A DNA stretch of 64,000 nt from Muribaculaceae bacterium (GTDB lineage: Bacteria > Bacteroidota > Bacteroidia > Bacteroidales > Muribaculaceae): contig JAEETL010000004.1 of NCBI GenBank assembly GCA_016290325.1, forward strand, positions 52,569-116,568, read 5' to 3'. Within the stretch, counting starts at the first letter, position 1; each line of letters begins with the position of its first letter. Made by a program: the position numbers and the translations under genes. Of the stretch, positions 35,438-43,653 are shown one piece after another. A model generated the notes under the pieces. It saw only the letters and a list, made by a program, of their open reading frames with translations, ran no database searches and had not been told where the DNA came from.

Positions 35438-36787
35438 ATGAGAACTATTTCAGTTGAGGAGGCCAAACGCCTCGTTGCCGAGGGCGAACAAATGACCATT
35501 GCCCAGCGTGCCGAAGTGAGACGTCAGCGTCTGCGTGAACTGGTGAACTATGCAAGGGAAAACTCCCCTTATTTTGCCAAACTGTATGCCAATATTCCTG
35601 AGGACTTTGAACTCACTGATTTGCCTGCCACCGAAAAACCGGTGCTTGTCGCCAACTTCAACGATTGGGTAACAGACCGGCGCATCAACAAGGAGATGGT
35701 GAGCAAGTATCTGGAACGCGATGCAGAAAAAGACCGTTCGCTGCTGCTGGATGAGTACACCGCCCTCCACACCTCGGGCAGCACAGGCAATCCGTTGCTC
35801 ATGGTGCGTGATGACTATCACAACAAGATCCATGCGCAACTCATCGGGCAACGCTTGCTGAAGGGCACTACCCCCGACATGCTGTCCATTGCCAAGCATC
35901 GCCGTGCCTCGGTCATCTCCATGGCTAAGGGCGCCTCGAGTTATAGCGCATTCCTCCGCATCAAGGCCAATAATCCCGAATATGCACACAATCTACTGGG
36001 CATCAATGCGATAGAAAGCGTTGAAAGTATTGTAAAGAAACTCAACGATTTTCAGCCCGAGACCATGGCCGGCTATCCCTCAATGGTGGTCCAACTGGCA
36101 ATTGAGCAGTTGCAAGGTCGCCTTCATCTCTCGCTCAAGCATCTGGTCACTTCGGCCGAGACCCTTACCGAAGAGAACTGGCATTTGCTGCGAGAAGCGT
36201 TCCAGTGTCCCGTGGGCAATAACTACTGCATGACCGAGGGTGGCGAGGTTGCTATGACGCACAACTGTCCGCATCTCCACATCAATGATGATTGGGTTAT
36301 TGTCGAACCCGTGGATGCCGATCGTAATCCTATTGATGACCCTGAAGAATGGTCTCAAGGCGTTTTCATCACCGACCTCAGCAACTTCATTCAGCCCGTG
36401 ATTCGTTACTATGTAAACGACATGGTGCGCATCGTCCCGTCACATGAGTCATGCTGCAATATGCCCATCCTCAAGGTGCAGGGCCGCACGTTCCCCGTGT
36501 TCACCGCAGCCGGCAAGAACTATAGTGTGGCAGGACTGTATTCCAAAGCTAAAGTGTGGCCAGATCTCGTGAATTTCCAGTTTGTCCAGGTCGACGACAC
36601 CACTTTAGAGGTGAGAGGCGTGTGCAAGAGCGACCCAGCCCAAGTGTTATCGTCGTTGTGCGTCCGTCTCCAAGACTTTATGACTGAGATGGGCTGCCCC
36701 GAGGCCCGTTTCACCTGGTCTAATGCCCCCCTCATTCCCAACAAGCGAGGCGGCAAGATACCTCTCTATATCAACAACCAAGATTAA
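35438..36787 (+). CDS. PaaK-like adenylate-forming acyl/aryl-CoA ligase
   Basis: A 449-residue phenylacetate-CoA ligase family protein. The ATP-binding loop LHTSGSTGNPLLMVRDD is clear. Other family features are MAGYPSMVVQLA, a CMTEGG segment in the position of the usual Y-x-x-TE motif, and a C-terminal RGGKIPLYI. It lies 20 nt after the NRPS. The first NRPS domain is a condensation domain with no loading module, so this ligase may activate the carboxylic acid that acylates the first amino acid, as acyl-CoA. It carries no carrier domain, so free CoA or a trans-acting carrier would be the acceptor. The acid is unknown. Confidence 0.82.
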   Translation: MRTISVEEAKRLVAEGEQMTIAQRAEVRRQRLRELVNYARENSPYFAKLYANIPEDFELTDLPATEKPVLVANFNDWVTDRRINKEMVSKYLERDAEKDRSLLLDEYTALHTSGSTGNPLLMVRDDYHNKIHAQLIGQRLLKGTTPDMLSIAKHRRASVISMAKGASSYSAFLRIKANNPEYAHNLLGINAIESVESIVKKLNDFQPETMAGYPSMVVQLAIEQLQGRLHLSLKHLVTSAETLTEENWHLLREAFQCPVGNNYCMTEGGEVAMTHNCPHLHINDDWVIVEPVDADRNPIDDPEEWSQGVFITDLSNFIQPVIRYYVNDMVRIVPSHESCCNMPILKVQGRTFPVFTAAGKNYSVAGLYSKAKVWPDLVNFQFVQVDDTTLEVRGVCKSDPAQVLSSLCVRLQDFMTEMGCPEARFTWSNAPLIPNKRGGKIPLYINNQD

Positions 36788-36809
36788 GTAGAAAAGTGTT
36801 TTTATCGTT

Positions 36810-38129
36810 ATGACTAACGAAGAAAAATCTGCCCTCTCCACTCAATTCAACCGTTTCCTCTGGTCATCGGTGCTCATCACCTTGTCTGGATGCCTAGGAA
36901 ACGTTGTCGATGGTATTATTGTGGGCAACCTCATCGGACAGGACGGTGTGAGCGCCATCAACCTGTCCAAACCCGTTGTGCAACTTTACATGACCCTCAA
37001 CCTGCTATTGGGTATGGGGGCAAGTATGATTGTGGGCCGAGCCCTTGGCAAGAACGATAAGAAACGTGCTGCATACGTTTTCACGTTAGCAGTTATCATC
37101 AACTTGGCGATTGGTTTGGGTTTCACCCTCGTCGGCATGACTGCCAATTCCAATGTGGCCCATCTGCTGTGCAACCATGACCAACTTTTAAAGCAATCTG
37201 AGGAATACCTTTTGCCCATGCTTTTGGGTGCACCCGCTTACATGATGATGTGGACGTGCAGCGCCATGATCAGTGTCGATGGCAGTCCACGGTTGGCATC
37301 CATGGCCATCGTTATCGACAACGCGGTCAACTTGTTGCTCGACCTCGTATTCATTTCCTGGTTCGGATGGGGTATCACGGGATCATCCACAGCAACTGTT
37401 GTGGGTCATCTTGTGGGCATTGCCATCATGATGCGCCACTTCAAGTACAAGAACAACACCCTGAGCCTCTCCCTCAAGCATGATCAGCCGGAATTCCTGA
37501 ACATCGTCTCCCAGGGAGCGCCGCTTGCAGTGGCATCAGTCTGCTTGACGCTGTTGCTGCTGACGGCAAACACCACCGTGTTGTCTACATTGGGACGCAC
37601 AGGTATTTTTGCCTTCTCGGTTTGCATGAACCTATTGCAGATATATAACCTATATGTTGCCGGTACTTGCCGCACACTGCAATCGCTTGGTGCCATCCAA
37701 GCGGGTTCTGGTAACGATGAGGCATTCTCCTATGTCGTGCACAAATCACTGCGGTTCATCACCATTTCAATGGGCATCACCTGTCTGTTGGTTCTGATTT
37801 GGCCTCAGGTCATCACCATCCTGTTTGGTGCCGAAGATGCTGCTTCGACCGTCGAGTGCAACCGTGCCCTGAGGATTTTTGCCTTGAGTTTCATTCCCTT
37901 CTGCTACATCTATGTGCTGATGATTATCTATAAACTCTATGGTCAGCACAGCATGGCATTGTTCATCTCGTTCGCGTTGTCGCTCACGGTGATTCCCGTG
38001 TTGTGGATCATGGCCAAGACGATGCCCCAGTACATTTGGTACAGCTACCTTATTGCCTACATGATTGAGGCTATCGTCATCTTCGCTCTGCACAAGGGGC
38101 GCCACATCCAATTCCAGTTAAAGGGGTGA
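36810..38129 (+). CDS. MATE-family efflux transporter
   Basis: A 439-residue polytopic membrane protein with about 12 predicted segments in two homologous halves. Family-typical features are FLWSSVLITLSGCLGNVVDG, LLGMGASMIVGRALGKND, and the second-half GAPLAVASVCLTLLLLTAN. MATE proteins export small organic compounds using proton or sodium gradients. Position between the ligase and the phosphopantetheinyl transferase in one operon suggests it moves the peptide product across the inner membrane. The stop overlaps the next start by 4 nt. Confidence 0.9.
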   Translation: MTNEEKSALSTQFNRFLWSSVLITLSGCLGNVVDGIIVGNLIGQDGVSAINLSKPVVQLYMTLNLLLGMGASMIVGRALGKNDKKRAAYVFTLAVIINLAIGLGFTLVGMTANSNVAHLLCNHDQLLKQSEEYLLPMLLGAPAYMMMWTCSAMISVDGSPRLASMAIVIDNAVNLLLDLVFISWFGWGITGSSTATVVGHLVGIAIMMRHFKYKNNTLSLSLKHDQPEFLNIVSQGAPLAVASVCLTLLLLTANTTVLSTLGRTGIFAFSVCMNLLQIYNLYVAGTCRTLQSLGAIQAGSGNDEAFSYVVHKSLRFITISMGITCLLVLIWPQVITILFGAEDAASTVECNRALRIFALSFIPFCYIYVLMIIYKLYGQHSMALFISFALSLTVIPVLWIMAKTMPQYIWYSYLIAYMIEAIVIFALHKGRHIQFQLKG

Positions 38130-38698
38130 TCTACTATGATGACCATATCTGGGATTTTGACCTGCAACAAGCATTAGCCGAGGTCAGCCCGCAACGGCGT
38201 GAATATGCCTTGCGGTATCGCCAAGAGCGCGACCAGCGCCTCTGTGTGGCGGTTTATAGGCTCTTGCATCGGGCTTTGCGGCTCGAGTATGGCATAGATG
38301 AGGCCCCAGTGTTTAACTATGGCGCTCACAGTAAACCTGTGCTCCAGGGTCGCCCCGACATTCATTTTAGCTTGAGCCACTGTCATGAGACGGTGGCTTG
38401 TGCCGTGAGCGATCATCCAGTGGGAATCGATATCGAGTCGACCGAGCACTACACGATTGATGTGGCGCGCCATGTGATGAACGACGATGAGATCAGGCAG
38501 ATTGAAGCGTCAGCCCAGTCTGCAGTCACGTTCACCCGCTTGTGGACGATGAAGGAGAGCCTCTACAAGTTGACGGGTGACGATAACAATGGCGACATCC
38601 GTCACATGCTTGACAAGGCACCTCCTGTCACTTTTGAGACAGTCGTCTTTTCCCACGGCGTCTGCACGGTTTGCCGCAGCATGGTTGACAACGAATAA
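38126..38698 (+). CDS. Sfp-type 4'-phosphopantetheinyl transferase
   Basis: A 190-residue protein starting with GTG inside the MATE stop (GTGA overlap); the only nearby ATG, at 38136, is out of frame. It carries the family signatures HSKPVLQG, FSLSHCHE, VGIDIES and WTMKESLYKLTG. Sfp-type enzymes transfer phosphopantetheine from CoA to carrier-domain serines, here presumably Ser963 and Ser1979 of the NRPS. Its presence makes the cluster self-sufficient for carrier activation. It is the last gene of the operon. Confidence 0.93.
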   Translation: MIYYDDHIWDFDLQQALAEVSPQRREYALRYRQERDQRLCVAVYRLLHRALRLEYGIDEAPVFNYGAHSKPVLQGRPDIHFSLSHCHETVACAVSDHPVGIDIESTEHYTIDVARHVMNDDEIRQIEASAQSAVTFTRLWTMKESLYKLTGDDNNGDIRHMLDKAPPVTFETVVFSHGVCTVCRSMVDNE

Positions 38699-38725
38699 AG
38701 TTGTTTCATGTTTCGCTCGTTTCTT

Positions 38726-38757
38726 TTTGTAAATGAGAGGAAAAAGTGTTATCTTTG
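38726..38757 (+). promoter_or_regulatory. Promoter of the aldo/keto reductase gene
   Basis: TTTG at 38726-38729, a 20-nt spacer and TATCTTTG at 38750-38757 make a full Bacteroidetes promoter. It lies 28 nt after the PPTase stop, so the reductase has its own promoter even if some read-through from the NRPS operon occurs. A 59-nt leader follows. Confidence 0.75.
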
Positions 38758-38822
38758 CGCATCCTCTCCTCGGTTTCCACGTTTCTGGGGGAGGCTTAAT
38801 GACCATTTAATAAATCATCGTT

Positions 38823-40181
38823 ATGGGAAAGCAATCTGATATGAATCGACGCAGTTTTCTTCGCAAACTGGGACTTGGCGCCGCTGCAATGGCCATGGAT
38901 CCGATGAGTGTGTTAGCGGGAGAGACAAGTAAGCCGCAACAGCATGAAGGCGGTGACGTGAACAACCAGATGACCTACCGCGTGCAACACGGCTCGGGTG
39001 AAAGGGTCTCGCTACTGGGCTTTGGCATGATGCGCCTGCCCGATGACCAGGACGAGGTGAACCAGCTTGTGGATTATGCCATCAGTCACGGAGTGAACTA
39101 TTTTGACACGGCCCCGATGTACAAGGGCGGACGCAGCGAGACGATGACAGGACAGGCCTTGAGCCGGCATCCGCGTGACAAGTACATGGTAGCCACCAAG
39201 ATGTCTAACCAGAAGGAGAGCCTGTGGTCATTTGATGAATCCCGCAAGATGTATGAGAAGTCATTCCAGGATCTTCGGGTTGAACATATCGATTATTATC
39301 TGCTCCATAGCGTTGGCGGAGGCGGAATAGATACACTCAAGGCCCGCTTCCTCGACAACGGCTTGCTTGAGTTCCTGCTGCGGGAGCGCGAGGCCGGACG
39401 CATTCGTCACCTGGGCTTCTCCTATCACGGCGACGTCAGCGTGTTTGACTACTTGCTCGACCACCAGGACGAGTACCACTGGGACTTTGCCCAGATTCAG
39501 ATGAACTACCTCGATTGGCGCCATGCCTCCCTCAACAAGTCGGGAAGGAGGCAGGATGCCGACGCCGAGTACCTCTATAACAAGATGGAGAAGGCTGGTG
39601 TGCAGACCGTCGTTATGGAACCCCTCAGGGGCGGAGCATTGGCCCGTATAGATGAAGAACTCGTTCAACGCCTCACGGCCCTGCGGCCTCAGGACAGTCC
39701 AGCGAAATGGGCTTTCCGTTGGGTTGGCTCGCACCCCAATATTCTCACCACGCTCAGCGGCATGAATCAGATGAGCCACATGGAGGAGAACGTCAGCACC
39801 TTTTCGCCGCTCGACCCCTGCACCGAAGCCGAAAACAAGGTGCTCGAAGAGATTGCCGATGTGATGGCTGGCGCGCCCGTCATTCCGTGCACCGCTTGCG
39901 AGTATTGCATGCCATGCCCCTATGGGGTAGATATCCCCGGCAACTTTGCTTATTACAACGAGGCTATCGCCCAAAAGATACTCCCGTTGCCCGACAAACA
40001 GGCAGCTGACTATATGGACCGCAAGCAGCAGTTTGCCGACGGCTTGCGCCAGGCCTTGCCCGATGTCTCGACATGGGCTACCCAGTGCACCGACTGTGAA
40101 ACCTGCCTCAAGAAGTGCCCTCAACAGATACGCATCCCTAACCAGATGGCTCGTATCGTCGAGACCCTAAAAAGAAGATAA
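38823..40181 (+). CDS. Aldo/keto reductase with Tat-like signal and two 4Fe-4S cluster motifs
   Basis: A 452-residue protein. The N-terminus MNRRSFLRKLGLGAAAMAMD looks like a twin-arginine signal, so it may act in the periplasm. The barrel domain has GFGMMRLPDDQ, the catalytic YFDTAPMYKGGRSE, the strand HIDYYLLHSVGG and FSYHGDVSVFDY. The C-terminal 80 residues have CTACEYCMPCP and CTDCETCLKKCP, two ferredoxin-type clusters. This Fe-S aldo/keto reductase family is common in gut anaerobes with unknown substrates. It follows the NRPS operon but has its own promoter, so a role in reducing the NRPS aldehyde is only a possibility. Confidence 0.88.
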   Translation: MGKQSDMNRRSFLRKLGLGAAAMAMDPMSVLAGETSKPQQHEGGDVNNQMTYRVQHGSGERVSLLGFGMMRLPDDQDEVNQLVDYAISHGVNYFDTAPMYKGGRSETMTGQALSRHPRDKYMVATKMSNQKESLWSFDESRKMYEKSFQDLRVEHIDYYLLHSVGGGGIDTLKARFLDNGLLEFLLREREAGRIRHLGFSYHGDVSVFDYLLDHQDEYHWDFAQIQMNYLDWRHASLNKSGRRQDADAEYLYNKMEKAGVQTVVMEPLRGGALARIDEELVQRLTALRPQDSPAKWAFRWVGSHPNILTTLSGMNQMSHMEENVSTFSPLDPCTEAENKVLEEIADVMAGAPVIPCTACEYCMPCPYGVDIPGNFAYYNEAIAQKILPLPDKQAADYMDRKQQFADGLRQALPDVSTWATQCTDCETCLKKCPQQIRIPNQMARIVETLKRR

Positions 40182-40198
40182 CGCTTACAAATAACCGG

Positions 40199-40245
40199 CA
40201 ACCCGAAACAGCTTTTCCATCTGCTGGAGAGGCTGTTTCGGGTTG
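40199..40245. terminator. Strong hairpin between convergent genes
   Basis: CAACCCGAAACAGC at 40199-40212 pairs perfectly over 14 bp with GCTGTTTCGGGTTG at 40232-40245. A smaller stem TGCCAT/ATGGCA follows at 40261-40277 before a T-rich stretch. They separate the + strand reductase from the - strand DUF805 gene and probably end both transcripts. Confidence 0.75.
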
Positions 40246-40293
40246 TATACCATCGCCCAATGCCATCAATAATGGCAGTTCTTTTTCCGCTCT

Positions 40294-40800
40294 TTACTGA
40301 TATTTTGGAGAAGGGCCATACTGGTTCTCCTCCTTGTGGCTGTCAAGCACGCTGAAGTATAAAACAACGATGTAGACAAATAAGAATAGTAAGAACATTA
40401 TATAATAGAAGATGACCCATATAGCTGAGCTATAATAAACCAAAGATTCTACTGAAAAGGCCATGATCCACATGATTACAGCCATTACAAATTCGGCAAC
40501 AATCCACCAACCACTGCGTCCAGTATCGTGCAAACGGCGTGTTCCAGCGGCTAAACTCGGGATAATCAGAATTAGCCAAGCGATCATTTTGAAGATGTCA
40601 CCTAATGAGAGTATATGACCGATAAGCCTGGTCGCTGTGTAAATGATGAAACAGAGAAGGCACCACCACCAGTACTCACTGCGGCGGGCACGGCCCTTGA
40701 AGTCGGAAAACTTCTTCCAGCAGATGCGAATTGCCTCCCCAAATTCTAACATGGGTCGAGGCTGATTGGGATTAGGATTTTGTGCTTGAATAGGTTCCAT
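40294..40800 (-). CDS. DUF805 integral membrane protein
   Basis: From the ATG at 40800 the protein has 168 residues; the longer frame to 40854 contains the promoter. DUF805 hallmarks are present: FKGRARRSEYWWW before the first membrane segment and RLHDTGRSGWW in the loop. Four hydrophobic segments are visible. A proline-rich N-terminus (NPNPNQPRPM) precedes the domain. The molecular function of DUF805 proteins is not established. Confidence 0.88.
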   Translation of the reverse strand: MEPIQAQNPNPNQPRPMLEFGEAIRICWKKFSDFKGRARRSEYWWWCLLCFIIYTATRLIGHILSLGDIFKMIAWLILIIPSLAAGTRRLHDTGRSGWWIVAEFVMAVIMWIMAFSVESLVYYSSAIWVIFYYIMFLLFLFVYIVVLYFSVLDSHKEENQYGPSPKYQ

Positions 40801-40843
40801 TGTCTTTTCGTTTTTAAAAGTTAATCGTGAGGGGTTTATTCTG

Positions 40844-40851
40844 CAAAAATA
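40844..40851 (-). promoter_or_regulatory. -7 box upstream of the DUF805 gene
   Basis: The - strand reads TATTTTTG, 44 nt before the start. A TTG lies 16 nt further upstream, shorter than the usual 19-21 nt, so the -33 match is weak. Confidence 0.45.
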
Positions 40852-40946
40852 CAAAAAAACATCATATCAATAAAGTATTTGCCTAAAATATCGTTTTTTA
40901 ATGCCAATCTTCTGTTCTATATCTCAGCTAATTATTCCCCATATAG

Positions 40947-40980
40947 CGATTAGAGACGCAAAATTTTGCGTCTCTAATCG
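40947..40980. repeat. Perfect 34-bp palindrome
   Basis: CGATTAGAGACGCAAAA at 40947-40963 is followed directly by its exact reverse complement at 40964-40980, giving a 17-bp perfect palindrome with no spacer. It lies in the spacer between the ends and starts of - strand genes, 45 nt after the small lipoprotein stop. It could serve as a terminator, since the - strand transcript forms a stem, or be a dispersed intergenic element. Confidence 0.9.
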
Positions 40981-41025
40981 TTAGGCAGTACCCAAATGTC
41001 ATGCTTAAAAAGACAGATTCGAGGT

Positions 41026-41601
41026 TTATTCTATCACTTTGAAACTATCAGTGAATTTTTTGAATTTTTGTTCCAATTCATTTTGATTCGTAGACTTGGA
41101 GTCAGCCATAACCGTCAATGAGATAATGTAATTGCCTTTGTTGAACTCTACGGTGCGACTCAAAATTCCTTGATAAGAATTGTCTCCAATAAAACCAGGA
41201 TACTTGTTGTCTGAAAATAAAACTTTCTCAACATTGGTGTAGCTTGCAGGGTAGTCTTGGATTTGTGGGAAGTCTGATTCCTTTATCTGATTCATTCGTT
41301 CGTTTTGCTCCGCTTCAGATAAATCTTCAAAAACTTTTGATGTTTTTTTCACCACAACTAGATAATTTGTCGCGTTTTGTGGGTAGTCACCATCTGTCCC
41401 TTGAATCACATAAGTTGTGGTATCACCATCCTCAACAGGTGGTAGTTCCTCGAACACACAAGGAGCAGTAACTGAGAACCCGAATTCTTCAAATGTCTTG
41501 GTGATTTCTTCTGATTTACCTTCTTGATTGGAAGCCTTGCTAGAGTTGTTCATGCAACTAACACAGACCAGTAATAGGCACAAAAAAATAGTCTTTTTCA
41601 T
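41026..41601 (-). CDS. Small lipoprotein of unknown function
   Basis: From the ATG at 41601 the product is 191 residues with a classic signal (MKKTIFLCLLLVCVSC) and lipobox. The mature part begins with a polar, Ser/Asn/Glu-rich linker. A domain with FGFSVTAPCVFEELPPV and a later FNKGNYIISLTVMAD follows, which recalls PsbP/DcrB-like folds. That is a guess from layout only. Base composition is AT-rich relative to the PUL genes. A matched promoter lies upstream. Confidence 0.75.
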   Translation of the reverse strand: MKKTIFLCLLLVCVSCMNNSSKASNQEGKSEEITKTFEEFGFSVTAPCVFEELPPVEDGDTTTYVIQGTDGDYPQNATNYLVVVKKTSKVFEDLSEAEQNERMNQIKESDFPQIQDYPASYTNVEKVLFSDNKYPGFIGDNSYQGILSRTVEFNKGNYIISLTVMADSKSTNQNELEQKFKKFTDSFKVIE

Positions 41602-41630
41602 TTCAAGTAACATTAAGTGGTTATTGATTG

Positions 41631-41660
41631 CAAATATATATCATTTATTCTGATATACAA
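41631..41660 (-). promoter_or_regulatory. Promoter of the small lipoprotein gene
   Basis: On the - strand, TTG at 41660-41658, a 19-nt spacer and TATATTTG at 41638-41631 form a full -33/-7 pair, about 30 nt upstream of the ATG at 41601. Confidence 0.7.
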
Positions 41661-41675
41661 TCAATAAGAACAAAA

Positions 41676-41707
41676 AAATGCCGCACCTAACATGAGATGC
41701 GGCATTT
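41676..41707 (-). terminator. Terminator after the decayed C10 peptidase gene
   Basis: AAATGCCGCA and TGCGGCATTT form a perfect 10-bp stem with a 12-nt loop. On the - strand it is followed by a run of Ts, an intrinsic terminator 25 nt after the pseudogene stop. Confidence 0.85.
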
Positions 41708-41732
41708 CTAAATGTCATACTTGTGTAATGCT

Positions 41733-42210
41733 TTACTTGTTTCCTGACAGGAGGAAGTCGATGAGGGTGGTTACATCTTCGATGCTGATGCGGCCGTCGG
41801 CATCCACGTCGGCTTGATCGTTGCCAGTGGAATTGCCTGCCAAGAGGAGGTCAATGAGGTCGGTGACATCATCGATACCGAGCTTGCCATCATCATTAAC
41901 ATCGCCTGGGAGATTTTCACGGTTGGGATATAATCCCACGTACATCGCCTGCCAGTCATCATAGGTGTACTGGAGCACATTGAGCAGAGCGACATCAAAG
42001 TAACCTTTTTCTACTCCATACCATCCCCAATTGACATGGACAAGTCCATTCTCGTCATAACCGTCAATGATGAAATTATGCCCAGCTATGATTCCCTCTA
42101 CAATGTTGATGTCCTTGGCTGAGTACAGGATCGGGTTGCCTGATGCCAGCCAGTGCAGATGCTGTCGCTATGACAGCTAGCACACCAACAAAAACCTTTT
42201 GTGATTTCAT
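41733..42210 (-). pseudogene. Decayed C10 (streptopain-like) peptidase with C-terminal dockerin-like repeats
   Basis: Reading leftward from an ATG at 42210, a good signal peptide (MKSQKVFVGVLAVIATASA) runs out of frame after about 22 residues. The other frame then gives LHWLASGNPILYSAKDIN, GHNFIIDGYDENGLVHVNWG and YFDVALLNVLQYTYDDW, which is the C-terminal catalytic histidine region of C10 peptidases. Two dockerin-type EF-hand repeats follow (DVNDDGKLGIDDVTDLIDLL and DVDADGRISIEDVTTLIDFL). The prodomain and catalytic cysteine region are missing. I infer an internal deletion plus frame change joining the signal peptide to the last 130 residues. Promoter and terminator are still present. Confidence 0.8.
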
Positions 42211-42254
42211 AAGCATTTAAAAACATGAGTGGTAGTATATAAATTCTAATGCCG

Positions 42255-42262
42255 CAAATATA
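42255..42262 (-). promoter_or_regulatory. -7 box of the C10 pseudogene
   Basis: The - strand reads TATATTTG, 45 nt upstream of the remnant ATG at 42210. No matching -33 element was seen. Confidence 0.4.
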
Positions 42263-42384
42263 GTGTTTTTCTTTGATTATATACATATTTTTTCTATTAG
42301 TGTTCCGAAAAAATGTTGTGCTTGCGGTTCTGTTCAGAAATTCAAGCGAATATGGACCATTACTGGATGAGTGGCTAAAAGAAT

Positions 42385-42409
42385 CAGGGCGGGTAGAAAA
42401 CCCGCCCTG
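42385..42409 (-). terminator. Terminator of the PUL 2 operon
   Basis: CAGGGCGGGT at 42385-42394 and ACCCGCCCTG at 42400-42409 form a perfect 10-bp stem with loop AGAAA. On the - strand it lies 21 nt after the last PUL 2 gene and is followed by a partly T-rich stretch. Confidence 0.8.
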
Positions 42410-42429
42410 TTACTTTGATGTCATCGTGG

Positions 42430-43650
42430 TTATTCCAGGACCTTGTTATAGTCGTCCTTGATCCAATGGATGTACTGGCTATAGTCGTGGGCGACGAGAA
42501 CGCCGTTCTCGCGGTCGTCACGCCATGTGTCGGTCCAGTCCATGTCATAGCCGTGACCCGTGGCATCGTGGAAGATGTGGCCCTCGCCCTCGTTCATCTT
42601 CCAGTAGGCCACCAAACCGTCGCTATGGGCATTCACGCCCGCGAAGCCCATGGCAATCTCGCTGGCCGTTAGCGCACGGTTCCACACGCGCACCTCACAC
42701 AGACGGCCCTGGAAGAACTGGCTGCTGCGGTAGTTGCCCCACGACATGCCCAACTCAAATCGCTGGAACGGCGTGGACTTGCCGCTGCCGCTGGTTTGGG
42801 CATCTTCCACACCATCGACATACATCTTGAAGGTCGAGCCGTCATAGGTGCAGGACACGAGATACCACTGGTTGGTTTTGAAATGGGTGGATGAGAAGCA
42901 TCGGCCACCGGGCAATACCCATTGCAGGATGTCACCACCCGCCGAGCCGTTCTCGCCAAAGCGGAACATGTTGGCCTCCTCCTCGTTCTTGCCCTCGATG
43001 GCCAGCACGCGCTTGATGTTACCCACGTTGCCGAACCTGTAGGAGAATACTTTGAACTCGATGGTGTAGTTCGTCAGATTGACCATCTTGTCATCGGGGA
43101 AGATGTAGTTAGATGACGCGTTCAGGTTGTTCTCCAGCGAGTAGAACGAGATGATGCGTGAGATTTGCAGGAAAATAGTGCGGCTGCTCTCGATCAGCTC
43201 GCAGCCGTTGCCGTTGAGTTGCTGAATGGTCACGGGAATGACATAGGTGGCACCCTCGATGAAATCATCGGTGCTCACCACCCGCACCTGTGCGGCGGTG
43301 GACAATGCCTCGCCCTGCTGGATGGTCACCTCGCTGTTTTCAAGGCTGACATCGCCAGGCGGCACAGCATAATAGGAAGTGCCATAGCGGGCATTATAGG
43401 CCCTCACCAGTGCCGTGTCGATAGCAAGACGCATGGTCACTGCCTGCTTGCAGCGACGCGTGGTCTTGACCGTGACAGCATAGGCCGCTGGCAGTTCATC
43501 GACGGTGAAGCGCTGCACCGGCACCTGCTCGGTGCCCGAGATGAGCAGTCCCACTTTGTCATAGTCAAACTTGTCGCCCTCGCTGTCACAGGCACTCAGC
43601 AGCCAACTGGCAGCCAATAACAGTATCAGATTGAATATGGTCTTTTTCAT
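42430..43650 (-). CDS. DUF1735 and LamG-domain lipoprotein (PUL 2 surface glycan-binding protein)
   Basis: A 406-residue lipoprotein with lipobox LSAC. Residues 30-165 look like DUF1735 (QRFTVDELPAAYAVTVKTTR, YNARYGTSYYAVPPGDVSLE). Residues 170-380 form a laminin-G/concanavalin-like domain (FYSLENNLNASSNY, YLVSCTYDGSTFKMYVDG, LCEVRVWNRALTASEIAMGF). The same architecture is encoded beside the GH18 enzyme in the B. thetaiotaomicron BT3983-BT3987 locus (BT3986-like). It probably holds glycoprotein glycans at the surface for the GH18 enzyme. It is 3 nt from the GH18 stop. Confidence 0.85.
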   Translation of the reverse strand: MKKTIFNLILLLAASWLLSACDSEGDKFDYDKVGLLISGTEQVPVQRFTVDELPAAYAVTVKTTRRCKQAVTMRLAIDTALVRAYNARYGTSYYAVPPGDVSLENSEVTIQQGEALSTAAQVRVVSTDDFIEGATYVIPVTIQQLNGNGCELIESSRTIFLQISRIISFYSLENNLNASSNYIFPDDKMVNLTNYTIEFKVFSYRFGNVGNIKRVLAIEGKNEEEANMFRFGENGSAGGDILQWVLPGGRCFSSTHFKTNQWYLVSCTYDGSTFKMYVDGVEDAQTSGSGKSTPFQRFELGMSWGNYRSSQFFQGRLCEVRVWNRALTASEIAMGFAGVNAHSDGLVAYWKMNEGEGHIFHDATGHGYDMDWTDTWRDDRENGVLVAHDYSQYIHWIKDDYNKVLE

Positions 43651-43653
43651 CGC

